A stretch of 35,329 nucleotides of DNA from Pseudomonadota bacterium (GTDB lineage: Bacteria; Pseudomonadota; Gammaproteobacteria; Steroidobacterales; Steroidobacteraceae): positions 1 to 35,329 of the forward strand of contig JAJYLP010000032.1 of the NCBI GenBank assembly GCA_021787615.1, given 5' to 3'. The notes under the pieces were generated by a model that saw only the letters and a list, made by a program, of their open reading frames with translations, had not been told where the DNA came from and made no database searches. This document shows positions 26,454 through 35,329 of the stretch, in pieces. A program made the position numbers and the translations under genes. How positions within the stretch are numbered: position 1 is the stretch's first letter; the number at the start of each line of letters is the position of its first letter.

Positions 26454-27611
26454 TCATCTCGATCGGCCATCGCGCGCCTCGATCGACCGCACGCCCTGCA
26501 CTCGCCCGTGCATGCTGAATACGGCCAGCGGAACCAGCCGGTCCCCGTGCGCACGCGGGGCGGAAAACAGGAAAAACGCAGTGTTCCTCTCCGACTGGCT
26601 CCGATCGCCGCCCGAAGACCATCTGCCGTGCGGTAGAATCCAACGGGCAGCCCACGAGCGCCCTTCGCCGGTGGCCGCGCCCAGATACACTCGGTGCTCA
26701 AGCCGCAGCGGGAAGAAGCTGAAGAACGCCGGAATGGCGCTCGGAACCCAAGCCGGAGCATGCCGCCTTTCAGCCGTCGCCTCGGCTATGCGCCGCGCAC
26801 GATCCACCAGCGCGCGTGCCTGCACAGTGCGCGCGGCGTGCCAGCTAAACTTGCGGATTGAATAGCCAACATTGAACGCGTCGAGTTGCTCGATGGAATA
26901 TGCGTGGTAGCGGCTCTCGAGGACGGGTGCGACTTTGCGCGCCGCACGGCACAGCGCCCGATTCGATCCGCAATAGCGCAGCTTCGCCGCATACGCATAT
27001 CGGAAGCGAATCGACACGGGACAGGGCCGAGCCCATTTGCCAGCTTGCCACGGCGCAATGAACATCACCTCATCCAGGCTGTGGTGATTGAGCTGCCCGG
27101 TCGCGAGGTACGCCGGCTGCCCCAGCACGATGGCGAATTTGGCCCAGCTCCCGTCGCGGCTGCACAGCGAGAGCGGAAACAGCGGATCACCGGTCACCCG
27201 CGGACGACCGCCCGGCTTCCAGGCGAAGAACGTGGAGCTCAGGCAGTCCCCCGAGCCGAGGATCGTGTTGGCCACGAACAAACCGGTGCCCTGCAGGGCC
27301 TCAATGTTCCGCAGTGGCGGGCGGAAGAGGCCCTTCGGCATTTGCGCCCGCCATGCCGCAGCGATGCGGCCGTAAGCCTCGGTGCCCTGCGGCAGATGCA
27401 CCGCGGGGAAGGCGATCCACGGCCGCATCCAGTCAGCGCCCGGGGTCGCCTCGTTCAATACGGCCTCGGGGGCGCGATGCATCCGCCGCACGAGTCTCGT
27501 GCAGAGCGAGGGCAGCGGCGCGGAGCGGGCGCCGGCGCTTGCGCAGACGGCAGCGGACGCAACGACGGCCGCGAGGCCGGCGCGCGCCGCAAGACGGTGA
27601 TGCTGACTCAT
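26454..27611 (-). CDS. Secreted six-cysteine protein, paralog A (unknown family)
   Basis: I do not recognise this 385-residue protein. A signal peptide is clear (residues 1-30, AGLAAVVASAAVCASAGARSA). The mature part has exactly six cysteines: 37, 123, 150, 197, 214 and 221, suggesting three disulfides. Shared blocks with paralog B are PSLC-RL, LGQPAY, RPCPVSIRF, YCG...LCRAAR..AP, RY..Y, DRARRIA, FPLRL...YLGA and RLVPLAV at the C-terminus. There are no membrane segments after the signal, no lipobox and no catalytic motif I can name. About 22 extra residues (around 322-343) relative to paralog B are Arg/Ser/Gly-rich. The ATG at 27611 has GGAGG 9 bases upstream. It follows paralog B by 50 bases. 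A periplasmic or extracellular place is likely. Confidence 0.75.
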   Translation of the reverse strand: MSQHHRLAARAGLAAVVASAAVCASAGARSAPLPSLCTRLVRRMHRAPEAVLNEATPGADWMRPWIAFPAVHLPQGTEAYGRIAAAWRAQMPKGLFRPPLRNIEALQGTGLFVANTILGSGDCLSSTFFAWKPGGRPRVTGDPLFPLSLCSRDGSWAKFAIVLGQPAYLATGQLNHHSLDEVMFIAPWQAGKWARPCPVSIRFRYAYAAKLRYCGSNRALCRAARKVAPVLESRYHAYSIEQLDAFNVGYSIRKFSWHAARTVQARALVDRARRIAEATAERRHAPAWVPSAIPAFFSFFPLRLEHRVYLGAATGEGRSWAARWILPHGRWSSGGDRSQSERNTAFFLFSAPRAHGDRLVPLAVFSMHGRVQGVRSIEARDGRSR

Positions 27612-27661
27612 TGGTCCGATCCTCCCGAAACAGAACCCACGGCGCTGCGGCCGCACAGGCC

Positions 27662-28792
27662 TCATCGCCCGATCGGTGACGCGCGCGCACCGAGAATCTG
27701 AATCGACTTCACGCCATCCCGTTGCCAACGCATCCGCACTACGGCGAGCGGGACCAGTCGATGGCTGCGCCCGCCCGGCATCTGGTACACGCCGAACAGC
27801 GTCCGCGCTCCATAAGCGATCGGGCCGATCGCACCGAGATAGCTCGTCCCGTTCAACCGCAGCGGAAAGTACTCAACGCGGCCCAGCCGCAAGTGCCTGA
27901 GCCAGACGGGCGAGGGACCCCGAACGGCGGCAAGGCTCTTCGCAGTCGCGATGCGCTGCGCGTGATCGATCAGCAACCAGGCCCGTACGCCACGCGAATC
28001 GTCGAACTGAACTCGCGCGCCAGACGCGTGCCCAGTAACGGCATCGACCGCGTTGACAGCGTAGAGCTGATACCGACGCCCCACCGCGGGAGCGATCTGG
28101 CGCGCCGCCGCGCATACGGTCCGCTGCGCGCCGCAGTAGAGTTGCCGAGTCACCCTCGATCGATGTGTGAAGCGAATCGCGACGGAACAGGGGCGCCCCC
28201 AATCACTGCCCCGCCATGGCGAGATCTGCAGCAGCGCATCCGAACGGCTCAGATCGAGCGCCTCGGATTCGACGTACGCAGGCCGCCCCAAGACGGTCGC
28301 GAGGCGTCCCGACTGGTCCCGGTACCCGCACGGCGTGCGGTAAAGCGGCGGAAGACTGAGCACGTGCCGCACGCCGCCGCGCTGCCGTTTAAAAAACATG
28401 GCGTGCGAGCAGTACCGGTCGATTTGACCGCCATTGCGGCTGATACGGATGAGGCCGGCTGCGGGCAGTCGCTCGATGCGTGTCGGTGCCGCGGGGCCCA
28501 TCGCGGTCCGCCATTGGGCAACACGCTGCGCTGCGAGGGCCTCGCTCTTCACGGGATGCGCTTGGGCGAATGCGACCCATGGCAGCAGCCACCCGCCCGG
28601 CTGCCTCGCGTCCTTCGCGGCGATCCCGGGGGAGCCGCGCAGCTGATTCGCCAGCCGCGCACACAGCGAAGGTGCGGCGGGGCGAGCCGCCCCCGGGCAG
28701 AGCGCCGCGAGCCACACGAGCGCCCCGAGTGCTCCGCACCTCATGCGCCAACTGCGCCTTGCCAACGGTGCCGGCCCACCCCTGACAGCCAT
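27662..28792 (-). CDS. Secreted six-cysteine protein, paralog B (unknown family)
   Basis: This 376-residue protein is the upstream member of a tandem pair. The N-terminus is a long signal peptide (RSWRMRCGALGALVWLAAL, cleavage near ARPAA). The mature part has six cysteines at 44, 128, 155, 202, 220 and 227, with spacing almost identical to paralog A (27 residues between the second and third, 7 between the fifth and sixth). Blocks shared with A include PSLCARL, VLGRPAYV, WGRPCSVAIRF, YCGAQRTVCAAARQIAP, IDHAQRIA, YFPLRLNGTSYLGA and RLVPLAVVRM. I chose the ATG at 28792 (GGTGG 7 bases upstream); an ATG at 28744 or TTG at 28825 are alternatives. Function unknown. The two copies suggest an old duplication, because overall identity is low outside the blocks. 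Confidence 0.72.
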   Translation of the reverse strand: MAVRGGPAPLARRSWRMRCGALGALVWLAALCPGAARPAAPSLCARLANQLRGSPGIAAKDARQPGGWLLPWVAFAQAHPVKSEALAAQRVAQWRTAMGPAAPTRIERLPAAGLIRISRNGGQIDRYCSHAMFFKRQRGGVRHVLSLPPLYRTPCGYRDQSGRLATVLGRPAYVESEALDLSRSDALLQISPWRGSDWGRPCSVAIRFTHRSRVTRQLYCGAQRTVCAAARQIAPAVGRRYQLYAVNAVDAVTGHASGARVQFDDSRGVRAWLLIDHAQRIATAKSLAAVRGPSPVWLRHLRLGRVEYFPLRLNGTSYLGAIGPIAYGARTLFGVYQMPGGRSHRLVPLAVVRMRWQRDGVKSIQILGARASPIGR

Positions 28793-28995
28793 CACGATGC
28801 CACCGCGACACGTGCGTTCGCTCAAGCGCCACCCGTCCGCCGCTCAACCGCTACCGTGCCGGTAGCGCCACGCGTCCACGATTTTAACCCCCGGCGGTGC
28901 ATTTAACACCTCGCGGTGCGAGGCACGCACCGGGCTCCTGGGCCACGAGGATTCGCGTCGCTTCAGGCATCCCGTCGCCCGCGCACTGCAGCGCA
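28793..28995. other. Gene-free gap upstream of paralog B
   Basis: About 200 bases with no convincing reading frame separate paralog B from the ATPase remnant. It contains a degenerate direct repeat (28881-28900 and 28901-28919, both ATTT(T)AAC...CGGTGC) and a 6-bp stem with 3-base loop at 28909-28923 (CCTCGC/GCGAGG). The promoter of the paralog pair should lie here, but I see no clear -35/-10 pair. Confidence 0.4.
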
Positions 28996-29862
28996 TCAAT
29001 TGCCCACCGCGAGGCGGTCTCTGCGGCCGAGGCAGCGCACATCATGATAGAGCGTGCCCTGCGCGAGGCTCAAGCCTTGGGAGCGGAATTCGTTGTAGAG
29101 TTTGTGGATATTCAGCAGGGATGCCGGCTGAGCGAGGCAGTGCCTGAGCAGCTGGCGCAGCGCGTGTGGATAGGTCAGCCGGCAGCGCTCGAGCAAGTCT
29201 TTGTAGAATTAAGAGGCCAACGTACTGTAATTCGCCGACGAGGCTGCGCATCGGCCAGAACGATTTCAGGCAGGCCGCCAGTCGCCCGGTACTCGATCAG
29301 GGCAGAGGCCAGGCGGGCCCCGTCGCTGCTGGAATTGGGCTCACGAGCACTGCCTCGATCTCGCAAGTATTCCGGCAATGAGAGGCGGAGCACCTCATCG
29401 GATTTGCACCTCTTCGGTATCGTCCAGCCGACGGACGAACGTTTCCCAGCCGGGCGCGTTTTGGATCGCCTCGAAGAAGATGTCCTTCTTCTGACCGACG
29501 AAATCCCGACACAACTCCTCGTGTACGCGCAGGATCAGATTCAGCTGCCGCGAGCAAATGGGCAACAGGCGATCGTCCTCGAAATTCACGTAGATCAACC
29601 GACGCCGATCGACGCCCGCCTTGATCAGGCGCCGCATCGTGTCATAGAGCAGATACGTCTTGCCGCTGCGGCGGATTCCCACCAGCGTGACGACTTTCGG
29701 ATGTCGAGCGGCAGTTACAGCGCAACGAGACGCCGTCGCAGTCTGCTGAGCCAGAACGTATGTCTGGGTTTCCTTGTCCGCAAGGAAAAGAGTGCTCGAT
29801 TTCTTTGCTGCCCGGAAAGGAAACGTTCGGCCAGGCTTTTTCGGGCGTCCGACCCACCTCAT
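28996..29862 (-). pseudogene. Decayed AAA ATPase with DUF4143 (COG1373-like), frameshifted and truncated
   Basis: Three pieces in successive frames read as one ATPase. Piece 1 (29862-29395) has the P-loop VGIRRSGKTYLLY, RLIYVNFEDDRLL and AIQNAPGWETFVRRLDDTEEVQI, typical of AAA_14, but the usual DE-IQ Walker B is altered to FFEAIQNAPGW. A stop and frameshift follow near 29395, and the expected TGSS..L sensor segment is missing. Piece 2 (to about 29210) reads LRLSLPEYLRDRG and ALIEYRATGGLPEIVLA, the DUF4143 entry. Piece 3 (29196-28996) reads YPHALRQLLRHCLAQPASLLNIHKLYNEFRSQGLSLAQGTLYHDV, the DUF4143 winged-helix part. The C-terminal 150 or so residues are absent. Such ATPases are often mobile orphans. 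This copy is dead or dying. Confidence 0.85.
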
Positions 29863-29906
29863 GGCGCAGGCGGAACCGCTGGCGAGCAGCCGGCCTCGGA
29901 GCCCTG

Positions 29907-30755
29907 CTACTGCCGCTCGGGCTCGCCCGGACCGCCGGTGAGGGCCGCCAGAACCTTCAGCGCATCCACCGTCGCAGCCACATCGTGCACCCTGAGGATA
30001 CGCGCCCCGTTCTGAGCGGCGATCAGCGCCGCGGCGACACTGCCGTGCACGCGCTCCTGGGAGAGCTTGCCGGTGATCGTGCCGATCATGGACTTGCGCG
30101 ACAGACCCGCGAGAATGGGCAGGCCGTCGATGCGGACCTCCTCCAAGTGACGCAGCAGCGTGAGATTGTGCTCGAGCGTCTTGCCGAAGCCGAAGCCCGG
30201 ATCGAGCACCAGGCGCTCATCGGCGATGCCCGCGGCGCGGCAGGCCTCGACCCGCTCCTCTAAAAATGCGCGCACCTCAGCCACCACATCGGTGTACTGC
30301 GGGGCGCGCTGCATGGTGCGAGGCTCTCCCTGCATGTGCATGAGACACAGCGCGCAGCCGGACTCGGCTGCCGCCTCGAGCGCTCCCGGCGCGCGCAGCG
30401 CATAGACATCGTTGATGAGATCGGCGCCCGCGGCGGCGGCCGCACGCATCAGCTCAGGCTTGCTGGTATCGACGGAGAGGATGGCGCCGGTGAGGGGACG
30501 CAATCGCCCGAGGACGGGGAGAACGCGGCCCAGCTCCTCCTCTGCCGACACCGGGGCTGCGCCCGGGCGGGTGGACTCGCCGCCGAGGTCGATGATCGCG
30601 GCGCCTTGCCCCGCCAGAGCGAGCGCCCGCCTCAGCGCCTGATCGGGCTCGACATAGCGACCGCCGTCGGAGAAGGAGTCCGGCGTCAGATTGAGCACGC
30701 CCATGACGACCGGACGCTGCAGATCGAGCGTCCGTCCGCCACAGCGCAGCTGCAT
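29907..30755 (-). CDS. folP: Dihydropteroate synthase
   Basis: FolP joins para-aminobenzoate and hydroxymethyl-dihydropterin diphosphate to give dihydropteroate in folate synthesis and is the sulfonamide target. The 282-residue TIM barrel has VMGVLNLTPDSFSDGG (about 17-32), IDLGGESTRPGA, LSVDTSKPELM, DLINDVYAL, LDPGFGFGKTLEHN, and ILAGLSRKSMIG; all substrate-site motifs are intact. The ATG at 30755 follows a G-run that would serve as ribosome site but lies in a hairpin (30765-30792); a TTG at 30761 is the alternative start. It follows ftsH in the conserved order; glmM, normally next, is 3.6 kb away. Confidence 0.96.
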   Translation of the reverse strand: MQLRCGGRTLDLQRPVVMGVLNLTPDSFSDGGRYVEPDQALRRALALAGQGAAIIDLGGESTRPGAAPVSAEEELGRVLPVLGRLRPLTGAILSVDTSKPELMRAAAAAGADLINDVYALRAPGALEAAAESGCALCLMHMQGEPRTMQRAPQYTDVVAEVRAFLEERVEACRAAGIADERLVLDPGFGFGKTLEHNLTLLRHLEEVRIDGLPILAGLSRKSMIGTITGKLSQERVHGSVAAALIAAQNGARILRVHDVAATVDALKVLAALTGGPGEPERQ

Positions 30756-30764
30756 TCTCAAGGT

Positions 30765-30792
30765 GCGCCCCCCCAGCGCCAGGGGCGGGCGC
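30765..30792 (-). promoter_or_regulatory. Hairpin covering the folP ribosome site
   Basis: On the minus strand GCGCCC-G-CCCC pairs with GGGG-GGGCGC (10 bp, one bulged G) around a 7-base loop. It begins 8 bases after the ftsH stop and ends 9 bases before the folP ATG, so the only purine-rich ribosome-site candidate is base-paired. It may reduce folP translation or act as an imperfect terminator; no T run follows. Confidence 0.4.
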
Positions 30793-30800
30793 GGCGCGCC

Positions 30801-32705
<1,905 letters not shown>

Positions 32706-32717
32706 CAGTTCAGCACG

Positions 32718-33344
32718 CTACACCAAGCGGAAGTCCTTCGCCAGCAGGTAGACCTCGGGGCTGCGGGCGCGCGAGGCCGTGGGCTTGACCAGTTTAACGG
32801 CGCCGAACCGGCCGCGCGCCTCGCGTATCAGCGCCTCGAAGCCGGCACCCTGGAAGACCTTGATCAGGGCGCCACCGCCGACCTTCAAGACCCGCCCGGC
32901 CATATCGAGCGCGAGCTCGGCCAAGTACATCGAGCGCGGCTGGTCGACCGCATCGATGCCGCTCATGGCGGGGGCCATGTCCGAGAGCACCCAGTCCACC
33001 TGCCGCTCGGGCACGAGCGCCAGAATCCGCGCGAAGACCTCTTCCTCCCGGAAATCGCCCTGCACGAACTCGACGCCCTCGAGCGGCTCCATCGGCAGGA
33101 TATCCGTTGCGACGATGCGGCCGCCACGGCCGAGCCGGCGGCGGGCATACTGGCTCCAGGCCCCGGGTGCCGCACCAAGATCAAGGCAGATCGATCCCGA
33201 TCGAAGCATTTTTTCGCGCGTATCGAGCTCTTCGAGCTTGAATACCGCCCGTGAGCGCCAGCCCTCGGCCTGCGCTCGCTTCACGTACGGGTCGGAAAAA
33301 TGCTCCTGCAGCCACCGACCGCTGCTTTTGGACCGCTTCGCCAT
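32718..33344 (-). CDS. rlmE: 23S rRNA (uridine2552-2'-O)-methyltransferase
   Basis: RlmE (FtsJ/RrmJ) methylates U2552 of 23S rRNA during late 50S assembly. The 208-residue product begins [41 protein letters not shown] and carries the SAM loop [15 protein letters not shown], the catalytic Asp in [17 protein letters not shown], Lys in LIKVFQG and Glu in RSPEVYLLA, the K-D-K-E tetrad. The ATG at 33344 is used; a frame open to 33503 would overlap the divergent yhbY. It is 22 bases from yhbY and precedes ftsH, as in many gammaproteobacteria. Confidence 0.97.
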   Translation of the reverse strand: MAKRSKSSGRWLQEHFSDPYVKRAQAEGWRSRAVFKLEELDTREKMLRSGSICLDLGAAPGAWSQYARRRLGRGGRIVATDILPMEPLEGVEFVQGDFREEEVFARILALVPERQVDWVLSDMAPAMSGIDAVDQPRSMYLAELALDMAGRVLKVGGGALIKVFQGAGFEALIREARGRFGAVKLVKPTASRARSPEVYLLAKDFRLV

Positions 33345-33366
33345 ACCAGCCTGTAGAATCCCCGCG

Positions 33367-33678
33367 ATGTCCCCTGCATTGAATCTCACGGACCGGCAGC
33401 GCCGGCATCTGCGCGGCCTTGCGCACGCGCTCAAGCCCGTGATCCGCCTGGGCAGCGCCGGCCTCACCGAGGCGGTCGCGCTCGAGACGGATCGGGCCCT
33501 CACCGATCACGAGCTGATCAAGGTCAAAGCGCCGGGCGGCGACCGAGAGGCACGCGACGGGCTGTTCAAGGAGCTCGCCGAGCGCACCGGCAGCGCGCTG
33601 GTGCAGCGCATCGGCAACGTGGCGGCGCTCTACCGGCCGCGCCCCGACGTGCCGCGCATCGTGATTCCCGGCGAGTAG
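33367..33678 (+). CDS. yhbY: Ribosome assembly RNA-binding protein YhbY
   Basis: This 103-residue protein is a single CRS1-YhbY (CRM) domain associated with pre-50S ribosomal subunits. Visible are [39 protein letters not shown], with the GxxG-type loop GSAG, and [17 protein letters not shown]. The C-terminus ([19 protein letters not shown]) fits the family. The ATG at 33367 is the only sensible start; the ribosome site is weak. It is divergent from rlmE and convergent with greA, ending 4 bases from it. Confidence 0.95.
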   Translation: MSPALNLTDRQRRHLRGLAHALKPVIRLGSAGLTEAVALETDRALTDHELIKVKAPGGDREARDGLFKELAERTGSALVQRIGNVAALYRPRPDVPRIVIPGE

Positions 33679-33682
33679 GCGC

Positions 33683-34156
33683 CTACTGGAAGCGCACCTC
33701 GACGATCTCGAAGGAGCGCACCCCGCCCGGGGCGGTCACCTCCGCGACGTCGCCCTCGGACTTGCCGACCAGCGCGCGCGCGATCGGGGAAGTAACCGAA
33801 ATGCGCCCGGCGCCGATGTCGGCCTCGTCCTCGCCGACCACCTGATACACGAGGTGGTTGCCTTCCTCGTCCTCTAGCTCGACCACCGCGCCGAACACCA
33901 CCTTGCCGGTGTTCGGCAGCTTGCTCGGATCGATCACCTCGGCGTTTGCGAGCTTGGTCTCGATCTCGCGGATGCGCCCCTCGATGAAGCTCTGCTGCTC
34001 GCGGGCCGCGTGGTACTCGGCGTTCTCGGACAGATCGCCGTGGCTGCGCGCCTCGGCGATCGCCTTGATGATCGCCGGCCGCGCCTCGCCCTTGAGGCGC
34101 TTCAGCTCCGCGCGCAGCGCCTCCGCGCCGCGCAGTGTCATGGGCGTGCGGTTCAT
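33683..34156 (-). CDS. greA: Transcription elongation factor GreA
   Basis: GreA enters the secondary channel of RNA polymerase and stimulates cleavage of backtracked RNA. The 157-residue product has the N-terminal coiled coil with the tip-region signature [28 protein letters not shown], including the acidic tip residues (D, E) that position Mg2+, and the C-terminal FKBP-like domain ([22 protein letters not shown]). Its ATG overlaps the carB stop (ATGA), so translation is probably coupled to carB. Confidence 0.98.
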   Translation of the reverse strand: MNRTPMTLRGAEALRAELKRLKGEARPAIIKAIAEARSHGDLSENAEYHAAREQQSFIEGRIREIETKLANAEVIDPSKLPNTGKVVFGAVVELEDEEGNHLVYQVVGEDEADIGAGRISVTSPIARALVGKSEGDVAEVTAPGGVRSFEIVEVRFQ

Positions 34157-35329
34157 AGACTCATGGCTTCCTGATGCAGGTCCTGCAGGCGGTTGACCTC
34201 CACCTCATCGAGGTGATCGAGCGCCTCGCAGGTCGCGAGGCCCGCCGCGAGCGTCGTGTAGTAGGTCACGCGCCGGTGCACCGCCTCGCGGCGGATCGAG
34301 TTCGACTCGAGGATGGCGAGCTTGCCCTCGGTGGTGTTGATGATCAGATCGATCTCGTCATTCTTGATCATGTCGACGACGTGCGGACGGCCCTCGCGCA
34401 CCTTGTTCACGCGCTCGCATGGAACGCCCGCGGTCGCGAGCGCCCGCGCCGTGCCCTCGGTGGCGACCAGAGAGAAGCCGCGCTCGAGCAGGCGCCGCGC
34501 CAGCTGCACGGCGCCCGGCTTGTCGCGGTCGCGCACGCTGATGAAGCACACGCCCTGGCGCGGCAGCGTCACGCCCGAGGCGCTCTGCGCCTTCGCGTAG
34601 GCCTCCCCGAAGGTCCGCCCGGTGCCCATCACCTCGCCGGTCGATTTCATCTCGGGACCCAGTATGGGGTCGGCCTCGGGAAATTTCACGAACGGGAAGA
34701 CGGCTTCCTTGACCGAATAGTAGCGCGGGGGCGGCCGCTCGCGGACGCCGAGCTCGGCGAGCTTGCGCCCGCTCATGACCCGGGCGGCGATCTTCGCCAG
34801 TGGCAGCCCGGTGGCTTTGGAAACGAACGGCACCGTGCGCGAGGCGCGCGGGTTGACCTCGAGCACGTAGATGATGCCGTTCTGAATGGCGAACTGGACG
34901 TTCATCAGGCCGATCACGTTCAGCGCCGCGGCGAGCTTGCGGGTCTGCTGGCGCAGCTCCTCCTGCAACTCGGCGCTCAGGCTGTTCGGCGGCAGGCTGC
35001 AGCCGGAGTCGCCCGAGTGCACGCCGGCCTGCTCGACGTGCTCCATGATGCCCCCGATGAGCACCTGCTCGCCGTCGCACACGGCGTCCACATCGACCTC
35101 GATCGCCACATCGAGGAAGCGATCGAGCAGCACCGGGCTGTCGTTGGAGACCTGCACCGCGCGATTCATGTAGCCGCGCAGGTCATCCTCGTTGAACACG
35201 ATCTCCATCGCCCGGCCGCCGAGCACGTACGAGGGGCGCACCACCAGCGGGAAGCCCACCTCGCGCGCCAGCTGCACCGCCTGCTCCTCGGTGCGCGCGG
35301 TCGCGTTGGCCGGCTGGCGCAGAGCGAGC
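34153..35329 (-). CDS. carB: Carbamoyl-phosphate synthase large chain (C-terminal part, cut by window edge)
   Basis: The last 391 or so codons of carB are visible. The enzyme makes carbamoyl phosphate for arginine and pyrimidines. The part starts in the second ATP-grasp unit ([16 protein letters not shown]-like [20 protein letters not shown]), continues with [31 protein letters not shown], the metal-binding [19 protein letters not shown], and [18 protein letters not shown], and ends in the MGS allosteric domain ([29 protein letters not shown]), where UMP, IMP or ornithine bind in related enzymes. The 5' part and carA lie outside the window. It overlaps greA by four bases. Confidence 0.97.
   Translation of the reverse strand, partial: LALRQPANATARTEEQAVQLAREVGFPLVVRPSYVLGGRAMEIVFNEDDLRGYMNRAVQVSNDSPVLLDRFLDVAIEVDVDAVCDGEQVLIGGIMEHVEQAGVHSGDSGCSLPPNSLSAELQEELRQQTRKLAAALNVIGLMNVQFAIQNGIIYVLEVNPRASRTVPFVSKATGLPLAKIAARVMSGRKLAELGVRERPPPRYYSVKEAVFPFVKFPEADPILGPEMKSTGEVMGTGRTFGEAYAKAQSASGVTLPRQGVCFISVRDRDKPGAVQLARRLLERGFSLVATEGTARALATAGVPCERVNKVREGRPHVVDMIKNDEIDLIINTTEGKLAILESNSIRREAVHRRVTYYTTLAAGLATCEALDHLDEVEVNRLQDLHQEAMSL

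Noticed and set aside
24655-26865. Plus-strand open frame of 736 codons over glmM and paralog A
   Set aside because: Antisense to glmM and tpiA; composition typical of a shadow frame.
27722-28906. Plus-strand open frame of 394 codons opposite paralog B
   Set aside because: Considered because the minus-strand product is unknown, but the minus frame has a signal peptide, a ribosome site and block similarity to paralog A, so the plus frame is the shadow.
29395-29862. Intact small ATPase gene of 155 codons
   Set aside because: The frame ends exactly where the family sequence should go on, and the next frames continue the same protein, so it is a pseudogene piece.

Overview
The window looks like chromosome from a high-GC gammaproteobacterium. 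The order carB-greA-yhbY-rlmE-ftsH-folP-glmM-tpiA-secG-tRNA-Leu(GAG)-nuoA..N is the conserved gammaproteobacterial housekeeping arrangement. Separate nuoC and nuoD genes, the tRNA-Leu/nuo junction and the GC-rich codon use suggest a relative of Xanthomonadales/Nevskiales/Steroidobacteraceae; that placement is inference from context only.

Layout, read mostly right to left because nearly everything lies on the minus strand. 35329-33683: 3' part of carB, overlapping greA. 33367-33678: yhbY, the only housekeeping gene here on the plus strand, divergent from rlmE. 33344-29907: rlmE-ftsH-folP. 29862-26454: an accessory insert between folP and glmM, which are normally adjacent. It holds a decayed AAA/DUF4143 ATPase gene and two tandem genes for secreted paralogous proteins sharing a six-cysteine pattern that I do not recognise. 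26292-23732: glmM-tpiA-secG. 23686-23602: tRNA-Leu(GAG). 23506-9155: a complete fourteen-gene operon for respiratory complex I (NDH-1), with many overlapping or abutting stops and starts.

Downstream of nuoN the content becomes strain-level: a small exported, membrane-anchored protein and a MarR-type regulator on the plus strand, divergent from the homogentisate operon hmgA-fahA (tyrosine/phenylalanine ring cleavage; maiA is not in the window). A perfect 7-2-7 palindrome in the hmgA/regulator gap is the likely operator. Further left are an unknown 184-residue protein, a secreted His/Gly/Trp-rich protein with a promoter and a strong 5' leader hairpin, a family 9 glycosyltransferase, a metallo-beta-lactamase-fold hydrolase, a 2-hydroxycarboxylate transporter and the 5' part of an ECF sigma factor gene cut by the window edge.

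The most promising unexplained item is the pair of six-cysteine secreted paralogs beside a dying ATPase in the folP-glmM gap. Next are the leader hairpin of the His/Gly/Trp-rich gene and the hmg operator. No CRISPR array, complete insertion sequence, rRNA or origin was seen.
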